DNA of 64,000 bases. Origin: Achatina immaculata (taxonomy: Eukaryota; Mollusca; Gastropoda; Stylommatophora; Achatinidae). Below the pieces are notes generated by a model, which saw only the letters and a list, made by a program, of their open reading frames with translations, did no database searches and was not told the DNA's origin. A program made the translations under genes and the position numbers. The number at the start of each line of letters is the position of its first letter. Within the stretch, counting starts at the first letter, position 1. The DNA lies in NCBI GenBank assembly GCA_009760885.1, contig CM019708.1, forward strand, positions 15,858,590 through 15,922,589, given 5' to 3'. Positions 1 to 11,204 of this stretch are shown in pieces.

Positions 1-244
1 AACAAACTATGTTTAATTAATCTCTCTGCTGAACATCATAGAATGTGTGTGATCATTAGATTCTAGCGTTATCATAATAAATTAATGTTTGCCTAGCGAA
101 GTTCCTAACTTCTCTCTGAGGTAGGACAAAGGACAGCATACAAAGGACAGCGTGCGTGCAGTTATCTTATTCTAATAACAAGGTCTCAAACATAATCGGT
201 TATTTCCCCTGGGACAAAAGAGAGCAAGAGGAGTTAACTCTTAC
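1..244. other. FREP-A intron, no recognisable feature
   Basis: This is AT-rich sequence downstream (minus strand) of FBG exon 2. I see a short direct repeat of 'aaaggacagc' near 128-150 and nothing coding. Confidence 0.5.
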
Positions 245-364
245 CAGCGAAGTGAGATTGTGAATGTTTTCATTTCCAATCCAGAAGTCGGTGTCTGGAG
301 TTCCAAACCCGGTTCTGTAATCTGTCCAGTTTCTGTAGAAGTCCACGTCACCTTTTGTACGTCT
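245..364 (-). CDS. FREP-A, FBG exon 2 (partial gene)
   Basis: This exon encodes the middle of a fibrinogen (FBG) domain of a FREP-like secreted lectin. The minus strand reads 40 codons starting RRTKGDVDF, with the family signatures W-x-D-Y-x-x-G-F-G and [12 protein letters not shown]. The exon is bounded by an AG acceptor before AGA (364) and a CTG/GTAAGA donor after 245, giving 120 nt in phase 0-0. The same 120-nt exon recurs in FREP-B (35554-35673) and FREP-C (59755-59874), which supports the boundaries. The C-terminal FBG exon of this gene must lie to the left of the window. Family assignment is secure; the exact ligand is unknown. Confidence 0.85.
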
Positions 365-436
365 CTGGTTGAGATAACAATTTACTTTTGTTGGTGTTGA
401 TGGAAATATCTTCAACAGAAAGATTAGAAGATGAAT

Positions 437-503
437 TCATCATTGAATGATAGACAGACAGACAGACAGACAGATAGACAGACAGATAGACAGACAGACA
501 GAC

Positions 504-579
<76 letters not shown>
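437..579. repeat. GACA/GATA microsatellite
   Basis: A tetranucleotide array begins as GACA repeats and changes to about 18 GATA repeats. Read on the minus strand it starts only four bases after the 5' splice donor of FREP-A FBG exon 1 (583), so the intron opens directly into TATC repeats. Confidence 0.95.
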
Positions 580-582
580 GAC

Positions 583-696
583 CTGTATAATCACCCATCC
601 CCCGCTGTCAGTTTCTGTGTCACAAAGTGCCGAAGTCCCCCATAACTGGAACTTTTCCCTGGTGTTGTTGTGTGGCATTCCTCTGAAGCAGGGAAC
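583..696 (-). CDS. FREP-A, FBG exon 1
   Basis: This exon encodes the N-terminal part of the FBG domain. The minus strand gives 38 codons beginning VPCFRGMPH and ending [15 protein letters not shown], the FBG entry motif (Cys, then CDT-x-T-D-x-GGW-x-x-IQ). The acceptor is TTTCAG/GTT after 697 and the donor is CAG/GT after 583; both phases are 0. The paralogous FREP-B exon at 41659-41778 has the same ending. An alternative acceptor a few bases downstream would remove the first conserved Cys, so the longer exon is preferred. Tandem arrays lie 4 bp (GATA) and about 20 bp (14-bp array) from its two ends. Confidence 0.82.
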
Positions 697-718
697 CTGA
701 AACCATGTAAGATAACAT

Positions 719-1213
719 TAAGTGGTTGGGAGAGAGTGGTTGGGAGAGAGCGGTTGGGAGAGAGTGGTTGGGAGAGAGTGGTTGGAGAGAGTGGTTGGGA
801 GAGAGTGGTTGGAGAGAGTGGGTGGGAGAGAGTGGTTGGGAGAGAGTGGTTGGAGAGAGTGGTTGGAGAGAGTGGTTGGGAGAGAGTGGTTGGGAGAGAG
901 TGGTTGGAGAGAGTGAGTGGGAGAGAGTGGTTGGGAGAGAGTGGTTGGGAGAGAGTGGTTGGGAGAGAGTGGTTGGGAGAGAGTGGTTGGGAGAGAGTGG
1001 TTGGGAGAGAGTGGTTGGGAGAGAGTGGTTGGGAGAGAGTGGTTGGAGAGAGTGGTTGGGAGAGAGTGGTTGGGAGAGAGTGGTTGGGAGAGAGTGGTTG
1101 GAGAGAGTGGTTGGGAGAGAGTGGATGGGAGAGAGTGGTTGGAGAGAGTGGTTGGGAGAGAGTGGTTGGAGAGAGTGGGTGGGAGAGAGTGGTTGGAGAG
1201 AGTGGTTGGGAGA
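719..1213. repeat. 14-bp G/A-rich minisatellite
   Basis: About 35 copies of GGGAGAGAGTGGTT occur, mixed with 13-bp units lacking one G. Every reading frame on both strands gives low-complexity open frames, so none is taken as coding. The array sits in the FREP-A intron immediately upstream (minus sense) of FBG exon 1. Confidence 0.95.
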
Positions 1214-1280
1214 AAACGATTAAAATTATTAGAAACAAAACGTGTAAAGTCTGCAAACATGTACAGAGAAGAATCTAAAA

Positions 1281-1400
1281 CAGTGGTTCCCAGTTTATGG
1301 TCCACGGACCCTGGGCGGGGGGGGGGGGGTCTTGGAACCTGTCGTGGGAGTCCGTGACAAAAGCTCTGGGTCCTTCCTGTGAAATGTCTAACACACAATA
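1281..1400. mobile_element. hAT (Charlie-like) terminus remnant
   Basis: The sequence CAGTGGTTCCCAG followed by a GTCCACGGACCC-type motif resembles the end of hAT-Charlie elements. It contains a 17-bp G run. The other end was not located, so this is a fragment or solo terminus. Confidence 0.4.
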
Positions 1401-1431
1401 TTTCGATTAATCCTTTTTATTAACACCATTT

Positions 1432-3501
1432 CATCATCATCATCAGGTGCCGTGCCGACTGGCGTTGGCTATTATGCTTCTCCAGAGTACCCGATCCTTC
1501 ATGCAGGCCATCAGCTCAGTTGGTGATCTCCTCTCACACCATCCCGTCAGACTGTCCAGTATCATTTCTCTTGGTCTTCCTCTTGATCTTCTTCCTTCTA
1601 TTTTTCCTGTTGTTATAATATTTTCAATGCCCCTCTTCTCATTGCATGTCCTATGAAAGTACATTTTCTCTCTCTTATCTTTTTGACAAGGTTTTTTTGT
1701 CTCTCCAGCTCTTCTCCTACATTCTTCATTAGTTATTTTTGCTGTCCAGGGGATTCGCAACATTCTTCTAATAAACCACATTTCTGCTGCTTCCAATGAT
1801 TTTTGTGCAGACTTGCCTATTGTCCATGATTCACTTCCATATAACAAGATAGGTTCAATATAACATTTTAGGACTCGTTTTCTAACATTCATTGATAAAG
1901 ATGTGTTAGCTAATATGTTTCTCATTCTCTGAACTGCAGTCTTTGCTTGGCCTATTCTGTTCCTAATTTCTGTTTGCATTTCCCATCTGAAGTTATTACT
2001 GCTCCAAGGTATTTGAATTTCTGCACCTGCTTTAGAATAGTTCCGTTTAATTTTATACTGCATGCTGGTGGATTCTGTTTCTTAGATATAACCATAGTCT
2101 CTGTCTTTTTGATGTTCAAAGTAAGGCCTTTCTGTTCACTTTCTTTGGCCACTTTATCCAAGAGATTTTGACAGTCTTGTTGGTTCTCAGCTATCAGTAC
2201 TGTGTCGTCAGCATACCGAAGGTTGTTAATATTGTATCCTCCAATTTTTATGCCTGGTTCTGTGATGATTGTTCTTAGAATATTTTCGCTGTACAGAGAA
2301 AAAAGTTCTGGAGATAGTACACATCCTTGTCGCACCCGTTGTTTTATAGGTTGGTATTTTCCAATTCTATTTTCAACTCGAACCGCTGCTTCTTACTGCC
2401 AGTATAGATGTTTTACAATCCTCAGGTCTTTGCCGTCTATATTGATGTCTTCAAGCATTTTAATAATTTCATTATGTTTCACCTTGTCAAATGCCTTGGT
2501 GTAATCAATGAAGCATAAGTAGAGATCTTTCTGTACTTCTAAAGCTCTTTCTGTTAGTGTTCGTAAAGCATAAATGGCATTGTGTGTTCCCTTTCCTTCA
2601 ACAAATCCAAACTGTTTATCTGCTATTTCCATTTTTATCTTTTTCCTTGTTCTTCTCATAATTATTCTCAGAAGTAGCTTCGTTATGTGACATGACAGGC
2701 TGATAGTCCGGTGGTCGTCACATTCCTTTGCACCTGGTTTCTTTGGTAGTGCTATAAACGTGGATTTAATCAGGTCACTGGGAATATAACCACTGTTGTA
2801 AATGTCATTCAGTAACTTGGTTATTATTTTTATTCCTGTCTCCTCTAGTGCCTCTATTTCTTCTATTGTTATATTATCAGGCCCAGTCGCTTTTCCTTTC
2901 TTCATGTGTTTGATGGCATCTATGATTTCATCTTCAAGTATTGGCGGTCCATCACACTTTTCAGTATCTGGTGTTAATTCTCGTCTTTCTCCTCCATATA
3001 GCTCACCGATATACTCTGTCCATCTGTCCACAATGTCTTCTTATCCCATTAACATTTTACCTTCTTTTGATTTCAGGCATCCTGTGGTATATTTTGTTTT
3101 CCTGCCTGTGAGTTCATTAATTCGTTTGTGCATGTTTTTGCTGTCTTTATTATGAGAGTCCTCTATCTGTCTGCACTGTTCATTTAACCACACTTCTTTT
3201 GCTTCTCTGCATTTGCGTCTTATTTCTTTATTTATCTTGCTATATTTTTCCTCGTTATTTTTACTCCTTCTCCTCTTGTCCATCAGTCCTAAGATGTCGT
3301 CTGTCATCCATTTATTTTTAGAGGCTTCTTTTTTTGGTGGTATTATCTCCCTAACAGTTTGGTGGATAGAATCTCTTAACATTTCCCATTGTTCATCTAT
3401 ACTATTTATCTTTGCTATTGCATTGTATCTATTTGTTATAATAACTTTGTATTGTTCTCGCAGTTCTTGGTCATTATTAAGAAGTTCTGTATTCACTTTG
3501 A
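1432..3501 (-). mobile_element. RTE-like retrotransposon, family 1, 5'-truncated and broken
   Basis: On the minus strand this copy encodes, in order, the region between endonuclease and RT (3501-3041), RT fingers and motif A with FIDYTKAFD (3031-2393), motif B RQGCVLSP and catalytic YADD (2335-1952), and the C-terminal region ending in HGT and a stop (2063-1443). The 3' end carries a short TGA-type repeat tail, as in RTE elements. The reading frame is interrupted by frameshifts and a nonsense TAA near 2393. The endonuclease part is absent, because the copy stops at the LTR that begins at 3502. Confidence 0.85.
1443..3501 (-). pseudogene. RTE reverse transcriptase pseudogene
   Basis: Four overlapping open segments in different frames together cover the RT domain and C-terminal region. 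The catalytic YADD is preserved in the segment 2335-1952. A TAA follows LYWQ at the 2393 boundary where the related copy at 9.2-9.9 kb reads CAA, so a single C-to-T change explains that stop. The product cannot be a functional reverse transcriptase. Confidence 0.8.
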
Positions 3502-4283
3502 TGTAACAGAATAGCAATTCTGTACAGAGAGTATTTGTGTATAGCTAGTAGTTGTGTTCTCTTAGACTACAACTCATGTCCGTGTGCAAAGCATGCCGTT
3601 GGGAAAGTCCGTGTGCAAAATACGCCGTTAGCAAAGTCCGTGTGCAAAGCACGTCGTTAGGGAGCAGTCTTGGTGTGAACGTTGAACCGTGTGGACGTGT
3701 TTTGTCGAGCTGTGTGATTGTCTCTTAAAATGTGGTAGAGAGAGCCTTGTTGTTGTTAGAATTAGTTTAGTTTTTTCCTGTGTGGGCTGAGGTTGTTGGT
3801 AAGCTTGTAAGTATGATTTTTTTTTATGTATAGATCATTGTAAGGTCTTTTTGCCCATATGGCGTAGAGTTCTCTCTCGCCGGGCATTTGTTACTGTGAA
3901 TTTCTGTTCAGCCTGATGGCTACATTCCCATCATCATGATTTCACCCCTCATTTTGGTCCTTTAATAAATGTGTGTTGTCTGATGATAAACTACACCAAT
4001 TGGCTTTGTGGGAATTCTCATTGTTGACCAGTTTGTTTTGGTCGGAAGACTGCCAAGTTATGTTTAAGTTGTTGTATTTGTACTATTTTTGTGGAGTTGA
4101 AAGCCTGGGTGTCTTGTTGTATTTTCTTAGTGTATAATACAGAAAATTAGGTGATGGTTAGAACACCAGCAACAAGAAGAAACTTATAAGTTGAAACTGT
4201 ACTCCACAAGAAGATTTAATCAAACCAGTAGTTATACCATTTCAGTGGTCTCCTTGAAAGAGAAATAGTCATATTCTGTTACA
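3502..4283 (+). mobile_element. LTR of an LTR retrotransposon (orientation inferred)
   Basis: The segment starts TGTAACAGAATA and ends TATTCTGTTACA, a perfect 12-bp terminal inverted repeat of TG...CA type, 782 bp long. It has an AATAAA-type signal (TTTAATAAATG near 3960). Immediately after the end comes GTGGTGCCGTGACCAG, which resembles a tRNA primer-binding site next to a 5' LTR, so I read it as a 5' LTR on the plus strand. It abuts the broken RTE at 3501. No matching 3' LTR and no gag/pol frame was found in the window. Confidence 0.65.
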
Positions 4284-6338
4284 GTGGTGCCGTGACCAGC
4301 CCTTTCTTTCACGGTCTGTCACAAAGTGTTTTAGTTGTTGCTCGTGGGCTGCTGGTTTCATGCACGGTTCATACTTCTAATTGTGAAGTCATGGCAAGTC
4401 TCCAGGTTGTAGTATTTTTGTCTCCAGTTGTGTAGTACACACAAAGTTTTATCTATTGTTACCATGCCCTAGATTACGATTATCGATCGATGACCTGTTT
4501 ACTTGGCCTCGTTTTTGGCTCTCGTGACATGCGCCGACTAGTGTTTTGGTCATCAGCAATTGTGTTGTAGAGTAAGGATAGCTAGCTTAAGTTTTGGAAG
4601 CTGACTGTAGATAGATTAGGAGTTGATAGGTTTGTAGTTAGTTAGGGAGTCAAGATTGGAGTTTGGTTAGCTAGCTAGCGTTCGAATTTCGGTTGGTAGT
4701 TCTGTCAGCATTGGCTTCCCGACATCTTCTGCCGGAGAAGAAAAGGAGTCTAGATTAGGAAAAGAGTTGAGTTGCATTGGCATCCTTTTCTTCCTTCGAA
4801 TTGGCGTCAGGGGTGTGTTGACGAGTCTTTGAGGCATCTACTCAAGGCGGCGACGATGTCCAGCTTGCTCAGAATCTTGGTGGGCACCTCTAGCTCCTGG
4901 GCCCTAGGCAGCATAGTGGATGAAGCCATACCAGTAGCTTGTATCCGGTCCAGTGAAGCTGATCCTTAACCAGTATCCTGCCAGGAACCAGTGCAGCTTG
5001 TACGGTACATTTCGCTGGTACTACGTGGGCAGGGACAGGTAACAATTTTGTAACTTAACTGTGACCTCTGAAATTTCAGCAAGAAGTCAAGCCAGATCGT
5101 GCAGACTGAACATTATTAATTATAGCAAATAGTGAATGTTGGATTTATTTACTGTCATTCTCTTTGGAAGTTTGTTGGACAATTGAGTAGTTCTGATTCA
5201 TCCAGTCGCCAGACATTCATACGGAGGGATATAGTAACTTTTTGGACTACCTTCACCTGTGGAAAAAAATTGTTTTTGGAAATGAACATTCTGTTGATTG
5301 GAAGTTGCCAGATATGCTTCTTCTGGATAGATTATCTAGAAATTTCAGGAACATTATTGTGTTTATACATTAGGGACAATTATTTTGTTCTGATGTGGAA
5401 TTTTTCTGGATTGCAATTAATTAGCATTTAGTTTACCATTTTGTTGTGATTTTGCATTAGCAAGGATGATATTGATATTTGACATTAGTGTATGTGTCAT
5501 TAATTTCAGGTTTTTTTTTACTCTGATAGGTGCTAGAAAACTGAGGATTCTTAGTTAAAATTTTTCTGGAAGATTGCCATTTGCTGTTATAACTTATTTA
5601 ACTAAAAAGTACAGTAATTATTCTGGACTGTATTAGGTGCAAGTATGGTTGGATTATTTTGAGTGGATTGGATATTGCTAATATTGTTTTTTTTTGGTTT
5701 TGTTATAGATTATTGGTTACATGTCTGAGTTTTTCCAGAAAGAGTCATGTTACTATGGAAGAGGTCAGGCTTTGTCATGCGGTGCATTGGAAATGTACCA
5801 GAAGCCCTGGAAGTATTAATGCTACATATGGGAAGTCCCTGGGAGATTAAGGCTGCAGTTGGAGATTCTCTTAAGCCTATTTTTTTATAGATTATATAGT
5901 TCTTGTGCAGCAATTAGTGAATGTATTTTTTTTCCTCTGTTTATTTTTTGTATAACGGATTTATTAGCAGTTAATTAGGATGGATGATAAATCATGTAGC
6001 CTTGAATAAGGTGACAATACTGATGATGACTTATCAATAGCCAATTGTTATGGCATTTTCCATGTTCAAATTGGTTATTTATCTTTGATGTGACAGCATT
6101 GCCTTGGATGTGACATTATTGCCACGGATGTGATGTTATGAGGAGATTACACAAACAGGTGTGGTTCTCTGATTGGGTACCTAGGCCGGAACATGGAGAT
6201 TCCATGTGACCGAGCCTAAGGTAAAATTACCAGAGGGGTTTTTTTTTTTTAAGGACCTAGATATTACATTGTTTTGTTGCGCGTACATGTGGTACGTGGC
6301 ACAGTCCCTTTGGGGATAAATAAAAGGTGGATTAGCCT
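4284..6338 (+). other. LTR-element leader and unassigned AT-rich DNA
   Basis: The first part (about 4284-5060) follows the primer-site-like sequence and is probably the untranslated leader of the LTR element. The rest is T-rich, with no frame longer than about 100 codons and no recognisable domain. The right boundary of the element is not visible. Confidence 0.35.
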
Positions 6339-6660
6339 GATACCAAAGTTTTGCCTATTCTGCATATGTTTAATGGATGATTACATATGTTAAGAATGGA
6401 TGACTATATATGATACCTGAAGATTTGCCTATTCTGCATATGTTAATGGATAATTACATATGTTAAGAATGGATGATTATATATGATACCTAAAGATTTG
6501 CCTATTCTGCATATGTTTAATGGATATTTACATATGTTTAAGAATGGATGATTATATATGATACCAAAAGTTTTGCCTATTCTGCATATGTTTAACGGAT
6601 ATTTACATATGTTTAAGAATGGATGATTAATAATTGTAACCCAGATGAACCTATTCTGCG
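6339..6660. repeat. 73-75 bp tandem repeat
   Basis: About four copies of a unit beginning GATACC and containing TTTGCCTATTCTGCATATG occur. Spacing between successive GATACC starts is 73, 73 and 75 bp. Confidence 0.85.
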
Positions 6661-6694
6661 TATGTACAGCATATAGCTGCATTTGTCAGTAATA

Positions 6695-6930
6695 AAAAAA
6701 AGGTAAAGGTAAAGGTGACCCTGTCATGCCTTGGAGGCACATAGTAGGGATATGGTGTTAGTGCCCATATTTTCCTTGACCTACCAGCACACTAGAAGGT
6801 GATATGGTCAGTATCACGCCTGGCTGCCTTTCCTTCCCCAACTCCAGAAGAAGTCGGGTACCCATTTCTACAGCTGGGTGACTGGGGTGCCGCCGGCCGG
6901 ATTCGAACCCCCGACCTTCGCCATGAAATC
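6695..6930 (-). mobile_element. SINE-like dispersed repeat
   Basis: On the minus strand there is a perfect Pol III B-box, GGTTCGAATCC (plus strand 6900-6910). I could not place a convincing A-box at the usual spacing. The sequence 'gtgcccatattttcc...gac' and the following 'cac...aggtgata' recur at 43905-44060, so this is a dispersed family. Class assignment is tentative. Confidence 0.45.
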
Positions 6931-7950
6931 ATACTCACAACATTCCACCTAAAACCTCAGCCATCAAGAAACCTAATTCCTCCAACTAACTACCAACAAA
7001 TTTCCACTGCTAGAAACTCTTCCTAAACGAGATTCCATCTACATCAAAACTACTAAAATTCTTCCTACAACAAAACAAGTAAGGCTCTTGCTACACAAAA
7101 CAAGTAAGGCTCTTGCTACACAAAACAAGTAAGGCTTTCCTCTTTAGACTAATCGTGAGTGGTATTTATACTATTCCTACCCACTCAGTTTTCTCCATGC
7201 TGCACGCTTTTCCCAAGACCCCCACTCATTGGTCTCAACCAACCTACCTCTCAAACAAGGGTACTCACTCTATTAATTATTTCCTAAGTACCAATCCTGG
7301 TTATAACCCCTAGCCTATGCTGCTATAATATTCCCCCCTCCCAAAAAGTAGAGTTTGCCTGTCAAAACATTCAAAAACCCAATCTACTTATCTAAATTAT
7401 AACTCCAGGCTAATTCAAAGATAATAATCGACTCTCAACATAGAACTTCATACTCTGACTATACCCATAAACTGTTCGTGTGACATTCGGCTATACTCAG
7501 CCCATGTCCACTTCATATACAATCATCTATTTCTATTATGTGTGACTCCTCAATACACATACATAGAATAGGTAAACTCTGGTACCATATATAATCTGCT
7601 ATTACTGACAAAGAAATGACAACAATCTAACAACAATCTAGTTAAAACCATATCAAACATAATGCTGTAACTAAGCTGAAAGCAAATAAACAGAACAATG
7701 TACTAATAAGGTGCTTTAGATGCTAGTAATCAGACGAAGGTGAGGAAAGAAAAACAGCTTACAAGCTTGATATATTTAATACAACGATGATAGCATACAA
7801 ATAAATGTGACAAGATGAGAAACATTCTACTTTGTACTTGATAAATATTGACAAAAACTGACATCAACTGCCATATTCAACTCAACATTTTTAAAGTCTG
7901 AAGAATATAAGTACATATAGCTACTACATAACTCGGATGTAAAGTTCATT
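6931..7950. other. FREP-A intron, no gene seen
   Basis: A 25-bp unit (AACAAGTAAGGCTCTTGCTAC...) is repeated about 2.5 times at 7071-7135. The remainder is AT-rich unique-looking sequence without a domain or convincing exon. Confidence 0.4.
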
Positions 7951-8066
7951 ATGCAAAATCTACGAGACTCACGTGAGGGAGATTTGGAGAACAGGGTCGG
8001 AGATCAAGAAAATGACTGGAAAATCTTTGTCTGTGGTTTATGCTTCGGAAAGCTGGCTACGGGAAT

Positions 8067-8099
8067 TCTTCTTCTTCTTCTTCTTCTTCTTCTTCTTCG
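8067..8099. repeat. CTT microsatellite
   Basis: About eleven CTT repeats. Confidence 0.9.
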
Positions 8100-8188
8100 C
8101 CATAATTTGATTTCCAAGACACAAGCAAAGAGAAAAGATCACGCCAACATTCTGCACATTTGAACATAAGATATTAGACATGTTTTAC

Positions 8189-8407
8189 CATGAAAATATT
8201 TTGCATCGCATGTGGATAATACATCTCCACTTTCGCTTTCAGTTCTCTCAGTATTGTTAGTTCTTCCGTTACGTTTGTAGCATTGTATTTCAGCTCAGTT
8301 AGTTCCTTCTTCACCTCTGCTAGTTCTTCCTTCAAAATTGTATGGTTACTTCTTATTTCAGTTAGTTCTTTCTCACTTTTGTCGGACTGTGTTTTCAGCT
8401 TCATGAA
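8189..8407 (-). CDS. FREP-A, coiled-coil exon
   Basis: The minus strand encodes 73 codons between a TTTCAG acceptor (exon from 8407) and an ATG/GTAAAA donor (exon end 8189), phase 0-0. Heptad-like spacing of Leu/Ile (ELTEIR, EELAEVKKELTEL, EELTILRELKAKVE) predicts a coiled coil, which fits the oligomerising region between Ig and FBG in FREPs. Its phase-0 end joins FBG exon 1 (696) in frame. The Ig exon ends in phase 1, so a small phase 1-0 exon, like the FREP-B linker at 42425-42471, should lie between; I did not find it here. Several N-x-S/T sites are present. Confidence 0.65.
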
Positions 8408-8519
8408 CTGAAAGATGATCGCATCTAGAAAAGTAAGGAATCGGTAAATGGTTATAACAAAACCTTCAAACTTTCAGACAGATAGAAATGATTGACGCCC
8501 ACAGATCACAAAAAAGAGA

Positions 8520-8890
8520 GGAATAGGCAGTTACGAAGACTTAGAAAAATATTTTGGCCAAACACCATAAGAAATAACATCTTATTAGCAGAAATGCAGA
8601 TGAAACCACTGACAACAATTATTGAGGAAAGACGCTGGCGATGGTTGGGACATGTGCTCCGAATGACTGACAACTCACTACCAAAAATAGTACTAAGATG
8701 GACACCTCAGGGGAACAGAAGTAAGGGTAGACCAAAAGAGACATGGAGAAGAACAACAGAGAGGATGTTGAGCAATAAAGGGCTCACCTGGGCAAGAGCA
8801 GAAAAAAAGGCGAAGGACAGGCATTTGTGGAAAACCCTTGCGGAAGCCCCATGTGCCCTGGGCACTTAAGGTTCAGAGAGAGAGGCAGTT
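8520..8890 (+). mobile_element. RTE-like 3' fragment, family 4
   Basis: The plus strand encodes the C-terminal region after RT: RRWRWLGHVLRM, then LRWTPQG and GRPKETWRRT, ending CALGT and stop at 8867-8869. It is nearly identical to the fragment at 56104-56606 from KIFWPN onward. The tail is short and AG-rich. It lies in the FREP-A intron next to the coiled-coil exon, in antisense orientation to the gene. Confidence 0.8.
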
Positions 8891-9064
8891 ACAGGCGTCG
8901 TAGAAGAGGAAGTGTATCAAAGATTAGGGCTCCTTCGTTCTATGTCAAGATGTTAAAAATAAAAGGTAGTCATACCAGAGTTCTTTGTCTTCTCTTATTT
9001 ATCCCCCTCCCCCCTCGCTGCATTTGGACTGTCTAATATGTACCCATATTTCTTTCACCAGACA

Positions 9065-9212
9065 GTTCAAGAGGTCATCATTACTGGTATCATTAAGTAC
9101 CATCATATCAGTATCATTAAGTATTAGCATACCAGTAATATTAAGTACGAGTACAAACATACCAGTATTAAGTATCAACATACCGGTAATACTAAGTACT
9201 AACATGATCATC
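9065..9212. repeat. Irregular short tandem repeat (ATACCAGTAATATTAAGTAC type)
   Basis: Several diverged copies of a roughly 25-30 bp unit containing CAGTA-T-AT-TAAGTA occur. Similar sequence reappears at about 9918-9945 and 10397-10430, so the RTE pieces between appear to have inserted into this repeat. Confidence 0.6.
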
Positions 9213-9907
9213 AACGTCAGGTGCCGTGCCCACTGGCTTTGGCTATTATGCTTCTCCAGGGTACACGATCCTTCATGCAGGCCATCAGCTCAGTTGGTGA
9301 TCTCCTCTCACACCATCTCGTCAGACTGTCCAGTGTCATTTCTCTTTGTCTTCCTCTTGATCTTCTTCCTTCTATTTTTCCTCTCAATTATCAGTACTTT
9401 GTCGTCAGCATACTGAAGGTTGTTAATAGTGTAGCCTCCAATTTTTATGCCTGGTTCTGTGATGATCGTTCTTAGAATATTCTCGCTGTACAAAGAACAA
9501 AGGTCTGGAGATAGTACACATCCTTGTCGCAACCCTTGTTTTATAGATTGATATTTTCCAGTTCTCTTTTCAACTCGAGTTGCTGCTTCTTGCTGCCAGT
9601 AGAGGTATTTTACAATCCTCAGGTCTTTGCCGTCTATATTGATGTCTTCAAGCATTTTAATAATTTCATTATGTTTCACCTTGTCAAATGCCTTAGTGTA
9701 ATCAATGAAGCATAAGTAGAGATCTTTCTGTACTTCTAAAGTTCTATCTATTAGTGTTCGTAAAGCATAAATGGCATTGTGTGTTCCCTTTCCTTCAACA
9801 AATCCAAACTGTTCGTCTGCTATTTCGATTTTTATCTTTTTCATTGTTCTTCTCATAATAATTCTCATAAGTAGTTTCGTTATGTGACATGACAGGCTGA
9901 TAATCAA
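9213..9907 (-). mobile_element. RTE family 1 copy with internal deletion
   Basis: The minus strand starts at ISLSCHITK, continues through QFGF and FIDYTKAFD to QGLRQGCVLSP and the YADD motif, then jumps straight to the extreme 3' end. A stretch equivalent to about 0.6 kb of the 1.4-3.5 kb copy is missing. The fragment is truncated at its 5' end near 9907. It keeps CAA where the 2.4 kb copy has a stop. Confidence 0.8.
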
Positions 9908-9936
9908 GTGGTCATCACAATACTGGTATGTTGGTG

Positions 9937-10392
9937 CTTAGAATGTTAGAAAACGAGTCCTAAAATGCTATATTGAACCTATCTTGTTATATGGAAGTGA
10001 ATCATGGACAATAGACAAGTCTGCACAAAAATCATTGGAAGCAGCAGAAGTGTGGTTTATTAGAAGAATGTTGCGAATTCCCTGAACAGCAAAAATAACT
10101 AATGAAGAATGTATGAGAAGAGCTGGAGAAACAAAAAATCTTGTCAAAAAGATAAGAGAGAGACAATGTACTTTCATAGGATATGCAATGAGAAGAGGGG
10201 GCATTGAAAATATTATAACAGGATAATTAGAAGGAAGAAGATCAAGAGGAAGACAAAGAGAAATGATACTGGACAGTCTGACAGGATGGTGTGAGAGATG
10301 ATCACCAACTGAGCTGATGGCCTGCATGAAGGATCATGTACCCTGGAGAAGCATAATAGCCAACGCCAGTCGGGACGGCACATGATGATGAA
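9937..10392 (+). mobile_element. RTE family 1 3' fragment, opposite orientation
   Basis: The plus strand encodes the C-terminal region (VRKRVLKCYIEPILLYGSESWTI ... NASRDGT), with in-frame stops near 10084 and 10222 and a GATGATGAAGATGA tail. It lies 5'-to-5' with the minus-strand copy at 9213-9907. Both carry a complete 3' end, so this is not a simple twin-priming inversion of one copy. Confidence 0.8.
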
Positions 10393-10454
10393 GATGATAC
10401 CAATATTATTAAGCACCAGCATCACTGTCAGTAGCTCGGTTTTTACTTTACAAA

Positions 10455-11150
10455 TGAATAGCTGAGAACAGAGGAGATAAAAGATAACAGCTAGTAACAG
10501 GACAGATAAAAGATAATAGCTGGGAACAGAAGAGATAAAAGATAACAGCTAGTAACAGGACAGATAAAAGATAATAGCTGGGAACAGAAGAGATAAAAGA
10601 TAACAGCTAGTAACAGGACAGATAAAAGATAATAGCTGGGAACAGAAGAGATAAAAGATAACAGCTAGTAACAGGACAGATAAAAGATAATAGCTGGGAA
10701 CAGAGGAGATAAAAGATAACAGCTAGTAACAGGACAGATAAAAGATAATAGCTGGGAACAGAAGAGATAAAAGATAACAGCTAGTAACAGGACAGATAAA
10801 AGATAATAGCTGGGAACAGAAGAGATAAAAGATAACAGCTAGTAACAGGACAGATAAAAGATAATAGCTGGGAACAGAGGAGATAAAAGATAACAGCTAG
10901 TAACATGACAGATAAAAGATAATAGCGAGGAACAGAGGAGATAAAAGATAACAGCTAGTAACAGGACAGATAAAAGATAATAGCTGGGAACAGAAGAGAT
11001 AAAAGATAACGGCTAGTAACAGGACAGATAAAAGATAATAGCTGGTAACAGAACAGATAAAAATAATAGTGGTAACAGAACAGATAAAAAATAACAGCTG
11101 GTAACAGAAAAGATAAAAAATAATAGCTGGTAACAGAAGAGATAAAAGAT
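10455..11150. repeat. 58-bp array (dimer of about 29 bp)
   Basis: The unit is GAGATAAAAGATAACAGCTA plus GTAACAGGACAGATAAAAGATAATAGCTGGGAACAGA-like sequence, made of two related halves. About 12 copies occur, and the right end is degenerate. Confidence 0.9.
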
Positions 11151-11204
11151 AACTCGAGTAAACGAATAGTTTAAGAAAAAATTATTCAGAATTAAGAATC
11201 TCCT

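Noticed and set aside
9213..10392. A twin-priming inversion of one RTE copy
   Set aside because: Both oppositely oriented pieces contain their own 3' ends, so two insertions are more likely.
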